A DNA stretch of 64,000 nucleotides from Castanea sativa (lineage: Eukaryota > Streptophyta > Magnoliopsida > Fagales > Fagaceae). Below are positions 38,082-51,839 of the stretch, piece by piece; within the stretch, counting starts at the first letter, position 1; every line of letters starts with the position of its first letter. Position numbers and translations under genes: made by a program. The DNA is taken from positions 2,330,445 through 2,394,444 of the forward strand of contig NC_134015.1 of the NCBI RefSeq assembly GCF_040712315.1. Reading direction: 5' to 3'. Below the pieces are notes generated by a model. That model saw only the letters and a program-made list of their open reading frames with translations. It did not search any database and had not been told where the DNA came from.

Positions 38082-40204
38082 ATGGAGCCTCGGATTGATG
38101 ACGAGCCACAGATCTTGCACCCTGGTCCGCTTGATGAGTCACTGTTGACGCGACAACGATATCATCGATCAAAGGACATTTGGAATAGCGAGGTGAAATA
38201 TCTAGTTCTAACAACCGCTTTAATTTTTACGTTGTCTTTGACTTTTAGTTGACAAGTTCTTTCAAAGTTGTATTTGTAGTTGTAACAACTGCTATAATTT
38301 TTATGGATTTTGCAGGACCCGGGCCCACTTACGTGCCGTGGTCGCACTAAGGAGATGACAAGCATTCAGATGGGAGATAATCGGGTGATTGACATTATGA
38401 AGTTGCTAAGGCTGGAAGGATTGTTTAGGGCCCCTTCCAGAGAGATAGATCATTGCCTAATATCGGCCCTTGTTGAGCGATGGCGGCCGGAGACGCATAC
38501 GTTCCATCTTCCACATGGTGAGATGTCAATCACCCTACAAGATGTGGAGGTCATTTTCGGACTTCCTATAGACGGTGAGGTCTTGGTTGGGCCGACTGCT
38601 GTGGTGGATGGGGATTGGTGAGATCTGTGCATGGAGTTGCTTGGTTTTACTCCGGCGAATGACAACAAAACTTTGGCGGGGCAAAGAATTCTCATCAGCC
38701 GCCTTGTTGACGCCATTACAGCGCCACTGCCTCATGACGCAACGGAGATGCAGATACACCAGTATGCCCGGTGCTATATTTTAGTGCTGCTAGGGGATAA
38801 GCTTTTCATGGACAAGTCGGGAGATAGGGTGCATTTGATGTTCTTGGCGTTCCTGCGTGACCTTCGTGATCCGCCACAGTATAGTTGGGGTAGTGGTTGC
38901 TTGGCCTGGTTGTACAGAGAGTTGTGCAGGGCAAGCGAGAAAGGGGCATCGCAGATTGGTGGGGCGTGCACATTGGTCCAGTATTGGGCATGGGCAAGGT
39001 TGCCATTCTTGTGCCTGAGGATAGAGCCCCCACCTAGATGTGATTATGGCCCATGACCATATGCTCCACTTGCATTTAAGTAAGTATTTTTCTGATATTG
39101 TGTGTGTTTTGCAATGTACTCTTCTTAGTAACTATAACATGGGTATTATCTTATCTTATGTTATTCGCTCGTAACTGTAGGTGGGTGCGGGTGCCAAGCT
39201 CGAAGAGTAGGCCATCCGGCATGGCCTTGATCCACTATCGCGAGCAATTAGTTAGAATGCAGCCGGACCAAGTATGGCAAACAAAAATTCTGTTTGGTTA
39301 TGTTAATTTTCCTTAAGAATATGATTGCTTCATCCTTTAACATATCTTCTATTTTAATTTTCGTTTTTCCCTTTATTGATGTATTCTCCCTTGTTTCACA
39401 TTCCTTGATGTTATGATAATTGTTTTTTGTTTCTATTGTAGATTGTGTGGCAGCCATACGAGGCAGACTTCGGCCACCTTCCTGACTTTTGCGTTGCAGG
39501 GAGGGATAAGTGGACGGCAAGGGTGCCACTTGTGTGTTTTTGCATAGTAGAGATGCACCACCCAGATTGTGTCCTTCGTCAGTTTGGGTTGGCGCAAGAG
39601 CGGCCCGACCATGTTATGTACGATGAAAGACTACATAGAATAGACTTGCGTGGGAAGGTGGAAAAGAATTGGAGGGAGGAGCATGGACTGTATATCCTTA
39701 CATGGGATATGAGACAACAACGACTTTGCCATGCACCTCCTCAGACTGGTGAGATGCCTCGCGATCATGACTATTACCGCTGGTACCGTCCGTTCACTCG
39801 AAAGTATGTCGACCGCAACAGCGCAAAATTAGATATATCGGTAATGTGTGAGTATTTGGGTAGATTAATAAGTACTATATTATCCATTCTACAATTGATA
39901 CGTAAATGTCTCAAATCTGATTGTACTGGTTCTTTCTTGGTTTCAGATTGAAAGTCATTTAGCGCTGTTGGAGATGCTTCCTGTAGGCAGCCGAGCACAC
40001 AACCATGTCCGACGCGTCCTAAATGATCTAGCTGGGCTTGGTGGTGGTCCTGTAGCAAATGGGGAGGCAAACAATGGGCATGAGACTGAATCAGCAGCTA
40101 CTGCAACCCCAAGCACAAGCGCAGCACCCATAAGTACACTGACCCATAAGACTCATTATCACAAACGCTTGATACTAAAACACAACAAGACAGGATATGC
40201 ATAA
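38082..40204 (+). pseudogene. Plant mobile domain (PMD, MAIN-like) gene with two in-frame TGA codons
   Basis: Exons 38082-38192, 38316-39079, 39181-39271, 39442-39840 and 39947-40204 join in phase and encode about 540 residues of the plant mobile domain family (MAIN/MAIL, 'PP7 long form homologue'). Recognisable parts: DNRVIDIMKLLRLEGLFRAP, HLPHGEMSITLQDVEVIFGL, HLMFLAFLRDLRDP and the W/Y-rich tail with VWQPYEADFGHLPDF. The frame is interrupted by TGA at 38619-38621 (after VVDGDW) and at 39054-39056 (after CDYGP). Both could come from CGA by deamination. PMD proteins occur both as transposon-carried genes and as domesticated nuclear factors affecting silencing and meristems. Retained splice sites and clean frames elsewhere point to recent inactivation; it is probably a transposon-type PMD copy. 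Confidence 0.8.
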
Positions 40205-41720
40205 CTAAAAAACAAATAAATTTATGAAAAATCCCATTTAACTAAAGATATGTGAGTTTATCCCATCTAAATCAAGCCGAGATGTTTTTTCTTACTGTTT
40301 TGTCCATCTCTAATAACCTCATGCTAGATATTTAATTTTGTTGGCCTCATTTAAACCATACATCAAATTCTATTATGTAGGGAAGTATATTTTGTGCTTG
40401 AGAAAAATTTCACGCATGGATGCACTTTTGAGAAAGACCTACAGAAGAAATGCGTTCATTTTATTTTGGCAGTAAAGCTCACATATCGTATGACACATGA
40501 AAGGTTAGGTAGGTACTTGACAATCTACAACTTATGCAACCTTCTATCCTTAATCTTTAGGCTTTGATGTTTCACCTTTCAAATTTGATTCTGGATGCAC
40601 ACAGATTTCTTGTCTTAGTGATGTGTTTCTTATCAATGAAGATGAGGAAGAGTGAGATGTAACGACCAAGGGTAGAGGGCACAATTTGATAAATACTTGC
40701 TATTTTGAAAAGGACACCATAAGAAGTGGAGAGGAGAAGATAGGACCAGTCTTGATCTAGGCACATAAATGTTGCTTCTTGCATAGGTAACTCTCTCCTT
40801 TCTATTTCTTTTTATTTTTCATTTATTGCTGCATTTGATTTTGTTCCATGGTCAATCATTTTTTTTTCAACCTAATAATACCTTAGGAATGTCTTGCTCT
40901 CCTTCAGTCTAGGAACAATACCCTAGGAATATTTGACAAAAATTGTGATTTTGAAAACATTATTTCACAATTTGAACTAAAATCATGTTTTCAAAACACG
41001 ATTTTCAAATAAAATGTGTGCAGAATTTGAAATAACGAGTGTGTACCAAGACTTTCCCTTTTGACTAAACCAATTCTAATTTCCAATGTCACAATTTCCT
41101 CTACTTTGTCCATCCCAACTGGTTTTTGCTTAAGGAGGGGAACCCTTCCATCCATGCAACCATAATTGAAGCGAAAACTTTGACCAAACCAAATAAGAGA
41201 AAGTCTAACTACACAAACAATTTGACAACAAGTTTCACACATGTTGAGGTGTTTGGTCAGTAATTTGAATGTCATAAAGTGATGATAATGATGATTCTAG
41301 ATGAAAATGATGTTGCCATCAATTATATCCTGCTGAGTGCTAAAAAATTGTAAAATTTATTGTGTAGCATTGCATCGCCACATGAACCTGCCATTTTGTC
41401 TCTGCAACTCAGAGTCTAATATACAACACAGTTGTGGCAAAGTGCAAGTGAAAGTGTACAGTAAAATATATACTGGCCTCTTTCTCCATCCCAACGTGTA
41501 AAGCGGTGTTCAAAGCACATGCATGTCTGTCTTCGTCCCTTCCATCCATGATGTAGCTCTCCCTCAGTCAGACTCGGTGGGCTCCAACTGAATCACTATG
41601 ACTCTGCCATGCACATGGGCTCCTCTGTTGCTCAGTTTTCCTTCACGCAAAAGCTCTCAACCACAGAGCGCTCTTAACGCAAAAGATCGTTAGAACAAAT
41701 TTGATTCTCAACTGAAATCC
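40205..41720. other. Intergenic DNA before the polygalacturonase remnants
   Basis: AT-rich sequence without a recognised gene. Near 40930-41030 a short inverted arrangement (AAAATTGTGATTTTGAAAAC against AAAACACGATTTTCAAATAA) could fold back. Confidence 0.35.
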
Positions 41721-41829
41721 ACCAATCATGCTCATACGTCTCTATATCTATAAATACTCTTACCCACTCAAACATTCTTCAATCTCCAAACACTTAAACT
41801 AATTTTGCTCTTGATTTCTCTCTAAATCG
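41721..41829 (+). promoter_or_regulatory. Promoter and leader exon of the decayed polygalacturonase gene
   Basis: A CCAAT sequence (about 41722) and a good TATA box (TATAAATA at 41749-41756) precede a leader containing CATTCTTCAATCTCC, which ends with a consensus donor at 41829/41830 (ATCG|GTGAGT). The signals are intact although the coding part downstream is destroyed. The sequence ATTGAGATTTGAACCCTGCTTC after the donor recurs at about 47505, marking a further duplicate. Confidence 0.5.
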
Positions 41830-41842
41830 GTGAGTTTCAGTT

Positions 41843-41874
<32 letters not shown>

Positions 41875-42462
41875 CACGCTAAAAGCCAACTTTGTATTGA
41901 GGTTCCGTATTGAGATTTGAACCCTGCTTCATTTAGGCACTGAGCCTCACTCACTGTCACTCAGATGGTGTTGTTTCCTTCTCTGCAATCTGCATATTGA
42001 AGCTTCTGTTATCTTATTTCATTTGTGTTTTTAGCAGCTGCTCTGTTTTTACTGTAGCATTTCACTTGTTTTAGGCTGGATGCTCTTGTTGTTGCATGGG
42101 TTTTTGTATTCTTCTTGATTTTTTTAATGAAAGTTACTGATTCATCAAAAATGTTATTCGCAATCTCTTTCATTTATTTTGTGTTTCTTTTAAACTAACT
42201 TGTATGTATTATTTTATTCGTACATGCTAAAGTTTACATTGTTCCATATTTAGCCAAATGCCTTCAAATCATACTTGTGAAAAGGGGAACAAGATCTAAA
42301 TCAATGAAAAGGCGTACTAAGCTAAGGCACTTGAATCCATGCATTATTGAAAATCCTTCTGGTTGTGTTATTAGTATACCTATAAGCTAAGATTTTTTTT
42401 TCTTTAAGCCTATTGGTTGTTTTGAGATTAAAAAAACTCGCTTTTTCACTTGATAATTAGAA

Positions 42463-43790
42463 GATTGATGGAATTCTTGTCGCACCAGATGGATTTGAAG
42501 CATGGTCGGCAAAAACTAGCATGCAAGAGAGTCTAATCTTCATAAGTATCAGGGGATGTTATTGCACAGGGTTGGTCTTATAAATGGCAGATGAGAGAAA
42601 TGGTAGAATATTCATGGCAGGCATGACAAAGTGAGCCTTTATATTTATTTCTAATCATACCTCATTAATGTTGACATCCTATATTAATGGAATAAATCTT
42701 GATGATGCTTTAAGATGTAAACAAAAGTAGCTAGAAATTTAATTTGGAAGTTAAAACTCTGTAGAAGTTCTTCCATTGAAGTTTTTAACTTATGCCATAA
42801 GTTTTGCTTCTAGTTCTGGTTTGAAAGTAAGGGGAGTTGAGTTAAGATCAGCCCCAGGTTTCATTTTGGATTCGGTCATTTTCAGAATGTCCATTTAGAA
42901 CTTGTTGATAGTCCTAACATGATGTAGAATAGACTGCTATGGTCGTTCTGGACTCTCATGCGCACCTGAAATCATCACGCAAGGCAAAAAGGCAGTAGTA
43001 GAAATCATGGGCCTCACAATCAGAATAGCATGAAATTTGGCAGGCTGAAGCAAAATGACATTTTAAGCAATATTTGTTACTTTGCCATGAGGTAACCCTG
43101 AATATGGCGAATTCCTTCATTTAGGCCCCGAAAACTACATTTTGCCGTTTATAGTAATTTTTGTTTCCTTAATAACTTTTTGCTCAAAAGTCAGAATAAG
43201 GTCCCACTTGTTATGGGACGACCCTTATGGTTAGTAGTTTATGATTCTGCATTAAACTCAAATTTTCCATTTTTGGTAAATTTTAGTATTTTGTCACCTA
43301 ATCACATAATTAATGCAAATTAGGGTTTTAGACGTTTTTCTTAGTATTTATATGTTTTGTAGCCGTCAAAAGAAGTTTAGACTATTATCAATAAACATAG
43401 ACTTTTTGTCAAATTCTTTCTCTGGTAGATTCTAGTTTATCTTCTTGTGGATTTAGGGAATCCACTTGTGGATTTTAGGTTTACTACCAAAAGCTAATAG
43501 TTTAGTTTTTGTTTCCTCAAGAGAGCATCGTGTGTGCTTTCTTCAAGCTTCTGTGATATCACAACATTGATGGAATTCACTTGGAGGAGAGAAATAATGT
43601 GAAAATATACAATTCATTCATATCCACTAGCATATTATTCCACAAGCTCTCAAATCCTGGTTCTTGTCTTCCCTATGTATTTCCTATTCTAAAAATGTCC
43701 TACTGTTTGGGTTTAAACATTTGATACAGGTGATGATTTTATTGGAATACAATGTGGATATAAGGAATGTTACATGCATTTACTATTCTC
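42463..43790 (+). pseudogene. Polygalacturonase remnant, copy A
   Basis: Fragments in order: GILVAPDGFEAW-like sequence with KTS and a broken SLIFISIRG (42470-42650), HNIDGIHLEERNNVKIYNSFIS (43564-43640; compare NxDGIHxxxxxNVxIxNSxIxTGDDC of glycosyl hydrolase family 28) and a decayed GDD segment (43731-43790). Stops and frameshifts separate them. GH28 enzymes hydrolyse homogalacturonan in the cell wall; this copy cannot. It parallels copy B at 44.3-46.1 kb. Confidence 0.65.
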
Positions 43791-44342
43791 AAAGGGTAAT
43801 ACCGATTTTTGGTTTATTGGTCTAAGCTACTACATGGTATCCCTTTTGCATGGAGTTCTGATTGTTTAAGGAGTACAAGAAATCTATACAGGTACTGCTT
43901 CACCTACATCATCTATACATACCTCTTAACTAATTATTGAGATTTGAGACAAAAAGCTATCAAAAAGTCCAAGTTTTGGTTTAAAAAGATTGAAACAAAA
44001 TGCCATCTTCCTTTGTAGTATAGTCAAATTAAGGTAATTGGCTTGTACTTCAATGTACTGTGTGTAGACCCCACTCTGTTAAAAGAAAATTTGTTATATA
44101 TGTAGCCAAATATCTTCAAATCCATATTCTTATAATGAAAAGGCATGCTCAGTTAAGGCCATGCTAAAGCATGAATTCCTCTAGGGTAATTAATATTGTG
44201 TTTTTCATTATCATTTTAGCTATCTTAGTTCCTTTCATTTAGGGAAAATTTCCTAGGCCCACATGACAGTAGCATTTGCATGCATTATTTAGAAAATCAA
44301 AACCATGTTCCCTTCCCCATGTGGCTTTAACCTCAAGTAAAA

Positions 44343-46130
44343 GAGGTACTTCTACTATTACCAATATTGTTTTCAATGTACTTTGCATTGCTGCTGTTGG
44401 GGATGGTGTTATTGATGACTCCAAAGCATTCAAGAATACAGCCTGCAATGCTTCTTGTCCCTCCTAAATATTCCTACGGGGTAGAGTGTACAATTATCAA
44501 AGGGCCTTTTGAATCCCATCTCATCTTTCAGGTTGTGTTATCAGTATGGCTATAAGGTGAGATTTTTTTTTTTTCTTTAAGCCTGTTGATTGTTTTAATG
44601 ATGAAAAACTCGCTTCGGGGCCTGATAATAAGAAGATTGCAGTGACTCTTATGGCACCAGATGGACTTGATGCAGCATCACCAAAAACTAGTAAGCAAGA
44701 GTGGCTGGTCTTCAGTAGTATCAAGGGGAATGTCATTACTAGGGGCTGGTCTTGTATATGGCAGAGGAGAGAAATGGTGGAATCTTCTTGGCAGGCCTGA
44801 TAAGTAAGGCATTTTAATTTCTAATATTACCTCATCAATGTTGACATCCTATATTAATAGTATAAATATAGAGGATTTTTAAGACAAACAAAAGTAACTA
44901 CAGATTATTTTTTGGAAGTTAAGCTCTGTTGAAATTCTTTCATTGAAGTTTTTAACTAATGCAGGACATGATTTTCGCTTCTAGTTCCAATTTGAAATTA
45001 AGTGGACTTTTATGACCAGCCCCAAGTTTCATTTTGGATTGATCAGTCAAAATGTCCATTTGGAATGGCATAGCAAATAATGACCTGATGATAGTCCCAA
45101 CATGAGCAGAATTCACTTGGAGGAGAAAAATAATGTGAAAATATACAATTCATTCATATCCACTGGTATATTATTCCGCAAGCTCTCAATTTCTAGTTCT
45201 TGTCTTCCCTATGTTTTTACTATAATAAAAGTTCGTATTGTTTGGGCATATCCCTTTTATGCAGGTGACGATTGTATGTCAATTGGAAACAATTCTCACA
45301 ATGTGGACATAAGTAATGTTACATGCAGCCAAATTTGTGGTACATTCACTGCTTGATACTAAAATTTCCTAGTTGAAAATATAGTCTGCATCCAAATTAC
45401 AAGCTGTAAAAAAGTCAACCTACAAAACTTACTGCCATACAACACTCAGGGGTCACACTTGAGCTTATATTCACTTCTAGTTGTCTAATAGAATGTAGTG
45501 TATTAGAAAACTTCATTGTTTGTCTTTCTTTGTCGTAGTAAAAGTCAGAGGTTACAAAAGCCTAGACAAAGGTTTCAATTTGCACAAATTTTAATCTGCT
45601 TTTGCTTAATTAAGTGGCGGAAAATCGACTAGTCACTTTTTCTGACTGATCCTTCTACCTGTGCAGCATTGGCAGTCTTGGTGCAGATAAATCTCGAGCT
45701 TGTATTCCGAACTTCACACAGTGAGGGACTCAATCATCAAACACTCTACTAATGTTGTTCAGATCAAAACATGGCTAGGTGGCTCAGGTTTTGTATCCAA
45801 GTAGCATTCCAAAACATTCACATGGACTTTGTTCAAAACCCAATTATTTGAACCAATGCTACCTCCTCGGTAAAAAGTTCGCCAATCATACTACTGTACT
45901 TTGCGTTTTTGGTACATGGACAATTGGACATGGTTCGAAACCCAATTATAAAAACCAATACCACTGCCTCACTGAAAAGTTCCCCGATCATACTTTCATA
46001 CATATATGGTACTTTTGACATAAAAAGCCCACCGATGAACATTGCTTGCAGTGATTCAAAGCCATGCAGAAATGTTGACACTTTTGAGAGTGGCATAGCT
46101 TTCCTGCCCAAGGAAAGAAACATATGAATC
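44343..46130 (+). pseudogene. Polygalacturonase remnant, copy B
   Basis: More complete decayed GH28 gene. In order: FNVLCIAAVGDGVIDDSKAF (44366-44430) and CNASCPS then a stop (44463-44468); ECTIIKGPFESHLIFQ; VTLMAPDGLDAASPKTSKQE and WLVFSSIKGNVITRG (44640-44740); IHLEEKNNVKIYNSFISTG (45108-45170); GDDCMSIGNNSHNVDISNVTC (45264-45330; the catalytic GDD is retained); SIGSLGADKS…IPNFTV…IIKHSTNVVQIKTWLGGSG (45668-45790); NPIIKTN and GTFDIKSPPMNIACSDSKPC (45940-46070). The second catalytic region (G-H-G) is lost, and several frames are needed. It was a cell-wall pectinase. Confidence 0.75.
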
Positions 46131-47435
46131 CATTTTGCTGGAAAGCTTATGGCAGAATTCACACAAGTACTCTTAGACCAGTTACCTGACATCCAAAGAA
46201 GTTAGCATGAGTAGATGATGATTATGGTGATTGGTGTTAAATAATAAGCTGTAATCGTGACAAGTTGATTTTGAGAATGATTAAAGGCCTTCAGGGTCAG
46301 TCTTCTTGTTAAGGTAAAGGGTCAAATCTCGACACTCAGAATGTTTAGAGCATGTCATTGAGCAATAGGGGTTTTATGAGTTGTTTGATGCATTTCTTTT
46401 GTGGAAATGATATTTGTTTATTTACCTAAGAACCAAAAAAGACCGGCTGGTGATGTTTCTGAAATATTGTTTGCAAAAGCAAATCAAACTCATTATCCAA
46501 TTATTACTTTTCTTGTTGGCATAGTTTTTGTCTTTTTTGGACTTCTTGATGAATTAAGTATATAATTCTTTTCAATTGGCATATTTTCACTTGATAAGTG
46601 AATTGTCTACGAGAGTATGTAGTTGTGTAACATATTCATAGGAGGGATATTTTCTTCCATGAAAATAATCCCATTTTATGCATTGGCATGTTTTTGGGTT
46701 CATTGTCAAAGACCAAGGCATATTCTTCATTCAGTGAGAATATTTGTGTACCAATAGTTATCAAGTTGAAATGATGCTTAAGTACTGCTACTAGTATAGG
46801 GTAGGGTGCTAAATCACCATGTATAGAGTAGTGTTAAGAAATAGTTTCATGTCATTTTTATTTATTTATCTCATAATTTTTACTAGCTTTATAAGGTATG
46901 GAGCTAACAAAGTTACCTTTTTGAGTTCCACTTGTCATTTCGGTAATATTTTTAATCCCCCATCAATTTATACAAATTTTTATTAGCTAGATCCCACAAT
47001 AACTCATCCAAAATTAGTTGGTGTCAAAATATTTCGTATTCCTTACCAAATTAAAACGTCTTCTAGTACTGTGTTGACTATCTTGCTTCAAATCCAATCA
47101 AAACAGGTTAACCATTAGTGATTAGGTAAACTACAGATAAAGTAATTTTTCACATTTTTTATAAATGAATTTATCATTGAAATGGTTCTCAAAAAAAAAA
47201 AAAGTTATCATTAAAATCACTTCTTTACCTATCAACAATTACTTGCCACATCTATCAAAAAATAAAAATAAAAACAATTACTCGCCACATTGTTAGTGAA
47301 TATTTTTATGTACCTAAATTTATATTACAATTACTCACGACATTGTTAGTGAATATTTTTACTTACCTAAACTTATATTTGGCGATTTGATTGCAATTGA
47401 AATCTGTCACTCACATGATAAATGCTTTCACGGCA

Positions 47436-47486
<51 letters not shown>

Positions 47487-48442
47487 TTGTTAAAACTTTG
47501 CTGTATTGAGATTTGAACCCTGCTTCATTCTTGTCCGAATTCCTCATATTGAGGCTTCTGTTAGCTTATTTCATTTGAGGTTGGAGTAGGTTTGGAGATA
47601 AACCTTTAAACTCCTCTTATTTCTTTTTAATAGATAGGAATTTTGAAAATATAACTGTTGGATTGCATGTTCTTATTATATTCCACTTGAGATAAAAAAT
47701 TAATAGCTATGTTATTAATCAATGTTTAAATTTCAAGTTTTTGTAGTCTAAATTAAGCATAAAAAATAAATTTATGGATCGAATAGTAAATAACATTCAA
47801 TTAGTATGAAATTTGACATACGTGTTAAAAACATAAAAAATATACAATTTAACTCTTAAAATTTCAAGTTTCAATTTCTCAACAAAAAAAAAAAAATCAA
47901 AATTCACATATTAAGGCTTAGATTTTCAAAATTCACATCTAAAATTTGTCCTCGTTGGTTTTAGTAGCAGCTCCAGTAGCTCTGTTTTTACTCTAGCATT
48001 TTACCTGTTTTAGGATGGATGCTCTTGTTTTTGCATTGTTTTTGTTTTTGTTTTGTTTTGTTTTTTTTTTTTTTTTTGTGTTCTTCTTGATTTGTTTAAT
48101 GAAAGTTACTGATTTATCAAAAAAGGTATTAACAATCTCTTTCATTTATTTTGTGTTTCTTTTAGACTAACTTGTATGTATTATTTTATGCATTCATACT
48201 AAAGTTTACATTTTTTGTTATTTAAGTTGCAGTGTGTTTAGTGAGCATGTATGATAGCCTGCTAAGTGTTGGCAAGGGAATAAGAAACCTGCCCCCAAAC
48301 CCAGTCCATAGACTATTTTAACCTTCCTTCTTGCAAACCAAATTCTTAACAAAAGACTAGAATTTCTATTTGCTGTGCCGAAATTTTTTGTTTATTGTTT
48401 CAGTGTTTATCTCCGAGTTTATCGGGAACAAATTATTACTTA
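46131..48442. other. Intergenic DNA with a third polygalacturonase 5' end and an AT microsatellite
   Basis: About 47490-48215 repeats the leader-intron sequence of copy A (TTTTAGGATGGATGCTCTTG at 48010 against TTTTAGGCTGGATGCTCTTG at 42070; TTAATGAAAGTTACTGATT in both), with no coding part following. An (AT)n tract lies at about 47440-47482 and a T run at 48061-48077. The rest shows no gene. Confidence 0.55.
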
Positions 48443-48975
48443 GGCCCCGTCCGTTTGGAGTGAAAATAGAGAGGATGGAAAACAATGAGAGGAAAATAGA
48501 CATTTTTCACTGTTCGTTTGGAGAGAAAACAAAGGAGGGATGGAAAACTGGAAGGAAAATTTTCCTCCCGGGCCCACAAATATTTTCCTCCCAAATTGGG
48601 AGGAAAACTGTGGGAGAAAACTTTGGGATGGGGGCTTTTACTAAAAAGCCCCCATCCCACTTGATGCTTCTACTCTTTTTTTTTTTTTTTTCAACGTTAC
48701 TGAACGTTTTTTTTTTCTTCTTCAACGTTACTAAACGTTCTTTTTTTTTTTTTTTAACATTACCTGAACATTTTATATTATGTACTGAGTACAAATAAAT
48801 CTATTTCTTACATATTATGTAACAAGGGTATAATAGTCAATTTATATAAATTACATTTTCCACCCTCCTATTTTTCCACTCCTCCAACCGGACACACAAG
48901 AGGGAAAACTAAATATTTTTTATTCTCTCACTTTTCCATCCTACTACTTTTCCACCCCTCCAACCGAACAGACCC
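48443..48975. mobile_element. Tourist-like (PIF/Harbinger) MITE with TTA target duplication
   Basis: Left end GGCCCCGTCCGTTTGGAGTG and right end …CACCCCTCCAACCGAACAGACCC are inverted repeats extending over about 45 bases (both arms contain GGATGGAAAA or its complement). TTA flanks both sides (48440-48442 and 48976-48978). 533 bp, no transposase. Its short frames come from low-complexity T/A tracts. Confidence 0.75.
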
Positions 48976-48978
48976 TTA

Positions 48979-49671
48979 GTAATATACTGTGGAGTCCTGG
49001 TTGTTTTAAGGAGTCCTATTATCACCTATGAGACCAATGTACAAGAAATCTATATCGGACCTTCAAGTAGGGCCATTTAGAAACTTGACTACAAGGTATA
49101 TGTGTGGTTCTCATCGTAGACAGCAAAACCACTAATTGTGGCCCAAAAAAAAAAATTTAAGGTTCAACAATTCTTGAGGAGTTGAAGAATTGAAATTGAG
49201 TCCAACATCTTTACAAAATAATCAACTCAATGATTGAGTCCAGCCAATGCACTTAATGGGCCCTGCAATTGGGCCAAAAATGTTAACAAGTGACCTTTGG
49301 AAGTTAGGATGAGGAAAATTACAAAGACAATTGAGTTAAAAAAGAGTCGAAAGCTAGGACACTGAAAAAATTCCTTTTATTTTGGTTCCAAAAGTAAGAG
49401 AAATTTTATTTGAAACCGTATGATTTAAGGGTGTAACAAATTAGACATGAAAGTTTCAAATGTAACAAATTAAATCTTGAAGTTTCAAGAAAGCCACAAA
49501 TTAACCTTAACTCATTTAAGTGGAATGAAATTGTGTTTTAGTTTAATATGGATTGAAGGTTTAATTTGTTAGCTTTTCAAATGCTTAAAGTTTAAATTGT
49601 TATTTTTGAAACAATAGTATTTAACTTGTTACATTTCTAAATTATAGGATCTAAAATATAATTTTCTTTTT
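48979..49671. other. AT-rich intergenic DNA
   Basis: No coding region, RNA gene or clear element recognised. Short imperfect repeats of a GTAACAAATTAAA type occur near 49430-49500. Confidence 0.35.
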
Positions 49672-51806
49672 AATATAATTTGGAATGAGATTGAGATTTA
49701 TATATATTTTTTTTAATAAATTCAAATTTAAAATAGGGTAAATTACAATTTACCCACCTCTGGTTTGCTTGAAATTTAAGTTGTCTATCTGTGGTTTGAA
49801 ATTTGACACTTTACTTACTTGAGGTTATCTTTATTTTATTTTTTTCTTTCTTTTCGTATGGTACTTTACTTTCAAGAAATCAAGTACTAGGTAAATTTTT
49901 TTTTTTTCACTTTTTTTTCTTTTGTAAATTTTGTATTATTAAATGGATTATAAATATTTAAAATAGTAATTTGTATTTTGCGTACATAATTATTGAATCT
50001 TCAACAAATATTTATAGATTAACACATATTACTCTTAAATATAGTCACTCTAAGATTTGAATATGATCTAATAGTATTTTAGAACTTAACAATTCGATAA
50101 GTTATCTCTCTTTAAGAAAAATAAAATAAAATAAAAAGTTGAGTTTGAAATGAGTTTGGATTCATTAATAAGTATATGTAAAACAAATTTGAGATTAAAC
50201 TGCTAAAATTTAATATAATTTGGAATGAGATTGAGATTTATATATTTTTTAATAAATTCAAATTTAAAATAATGTAAATTGTAATTTATTTACCTATGGT
50301 TTGGTCAAAATTTAAGTTGTCTATCTGTAGTTTGAAATTTGACACTTTCCCTACCTGATGTTATCGTTATCTTTTTTTTTTTTTCTTTTCTTTTTTTTTT
50401 TTTTCTTTTTGTATGGTACTTTTTATTCAAGAAATCAAGTATAGGGTAGATTTTTTTTTCAATTTTCTTTCTTTTGTAAATTTTATATTATTAAGTGGAT
50501 TATAAATTTTTAAGATAGTAATTAGTATTTAGCCTACATAATTATAGAATCTTGAAGAAATATTTATAGATTAATTAATATTACTCTTAAATATAGTCAT
50601 TCTAAGATTTGAATGTGATCTAATAGTATTTTAGAACTAAACAGTTGGATAAGTTCTCTTTTAAGAAAAATAAAATAAATAAAAAAGTTGAGTTTGAAAT
50701 GAATTTGGATTCACTAATATATCTGAAACAAAATTGAGATTAAATTGATAAAATTTAATATAATTTGGAACAAGATTGAGATTTATATATATTTTTAATA
50801 AATTCAAATTTAAAATAGGGTAAATTACAATTTACCTACTTGTTGTTTAGTCGAAATTTAAGTTACCTACATGTGGTTTGAAATTTGACCCTTTACTCAA
50901 CTTAAGGTCATATTTATCTTCTTTTTTTTTTTTTTTTGGTATAGTACGTTACTTTCAATAAATTAAGTAATAGGTAAATTTTTTTTCACTTTTTTTTCTT
51001 TTGTAAATTTTGTATTATTATGTAGATTATAAATATTTTAGATAATAATTAGTATTTTGCATACATAATTATAGAATCTTCAACAAATATTTATAGATTA
51101 ATACATATTACTCTTAAAATAGTCACTCTAAGATTTAAATGTGATCTAATAGTATTTTAGAACTTAACAATTCGATACGTTATCTCTTTTTTTAAAAAAT
51201 AAAATAAAATAAATAAATAGTTAAGTTTGAAATGAGTTTGGATTCATTAATAAATATATGTGAAAAAAATTGGAGATTAAATTTCTAAAATTTAATATAA
51301 TTTGGAACGAGATTGAGATTTAAAATTTTTTTAAAAAATTCAAATTTTAAAATAGGATAAATTACAATTTACCTACCTGTGGTTTGATCGAAATTTAAGT
51401 TGTCTATCTGTGATTTAAATTTGACACTTTACCTACCTGGTGTTATCCTTATCTTTTTTTATATATAGTACTTTACTTTCAAGTAATCAAGCATAGGGTA
51501 AATTTTTTTTTTTTAGTTTTTTTTTTTTGTAAATTTTGTATTATTAAGTGGATTATAAATATTTAAGATAGTAATTAGTGTTTTTCCTACATTATTATAG
51601 AATCTTCAACAAATATTTATAGATTAATACATATTACTCTTAAATATAGTCACTCTAAGATTTAAATGTGAACTAGTAGTATTTTAGAACTTAACAGTTC
51701 GATAAGTTATCTCTTTTTAAGAAAAAAAAAGTTGAGTTTGAAATGAGTTTGGATTCATTAATAAAAATATATGTGAAACAAATTTGAGATTAAATTGCTA
51801 AATTCT

Positions 51807-51839
<33 letters not shown>

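Noticed and set aside
48370..48798. 142-codon plus-strand frame
   Set aside because: It crosses the left border of the Tourist-like MITE and ends in T-run-encoded phenylalanines, so it is not a gene.
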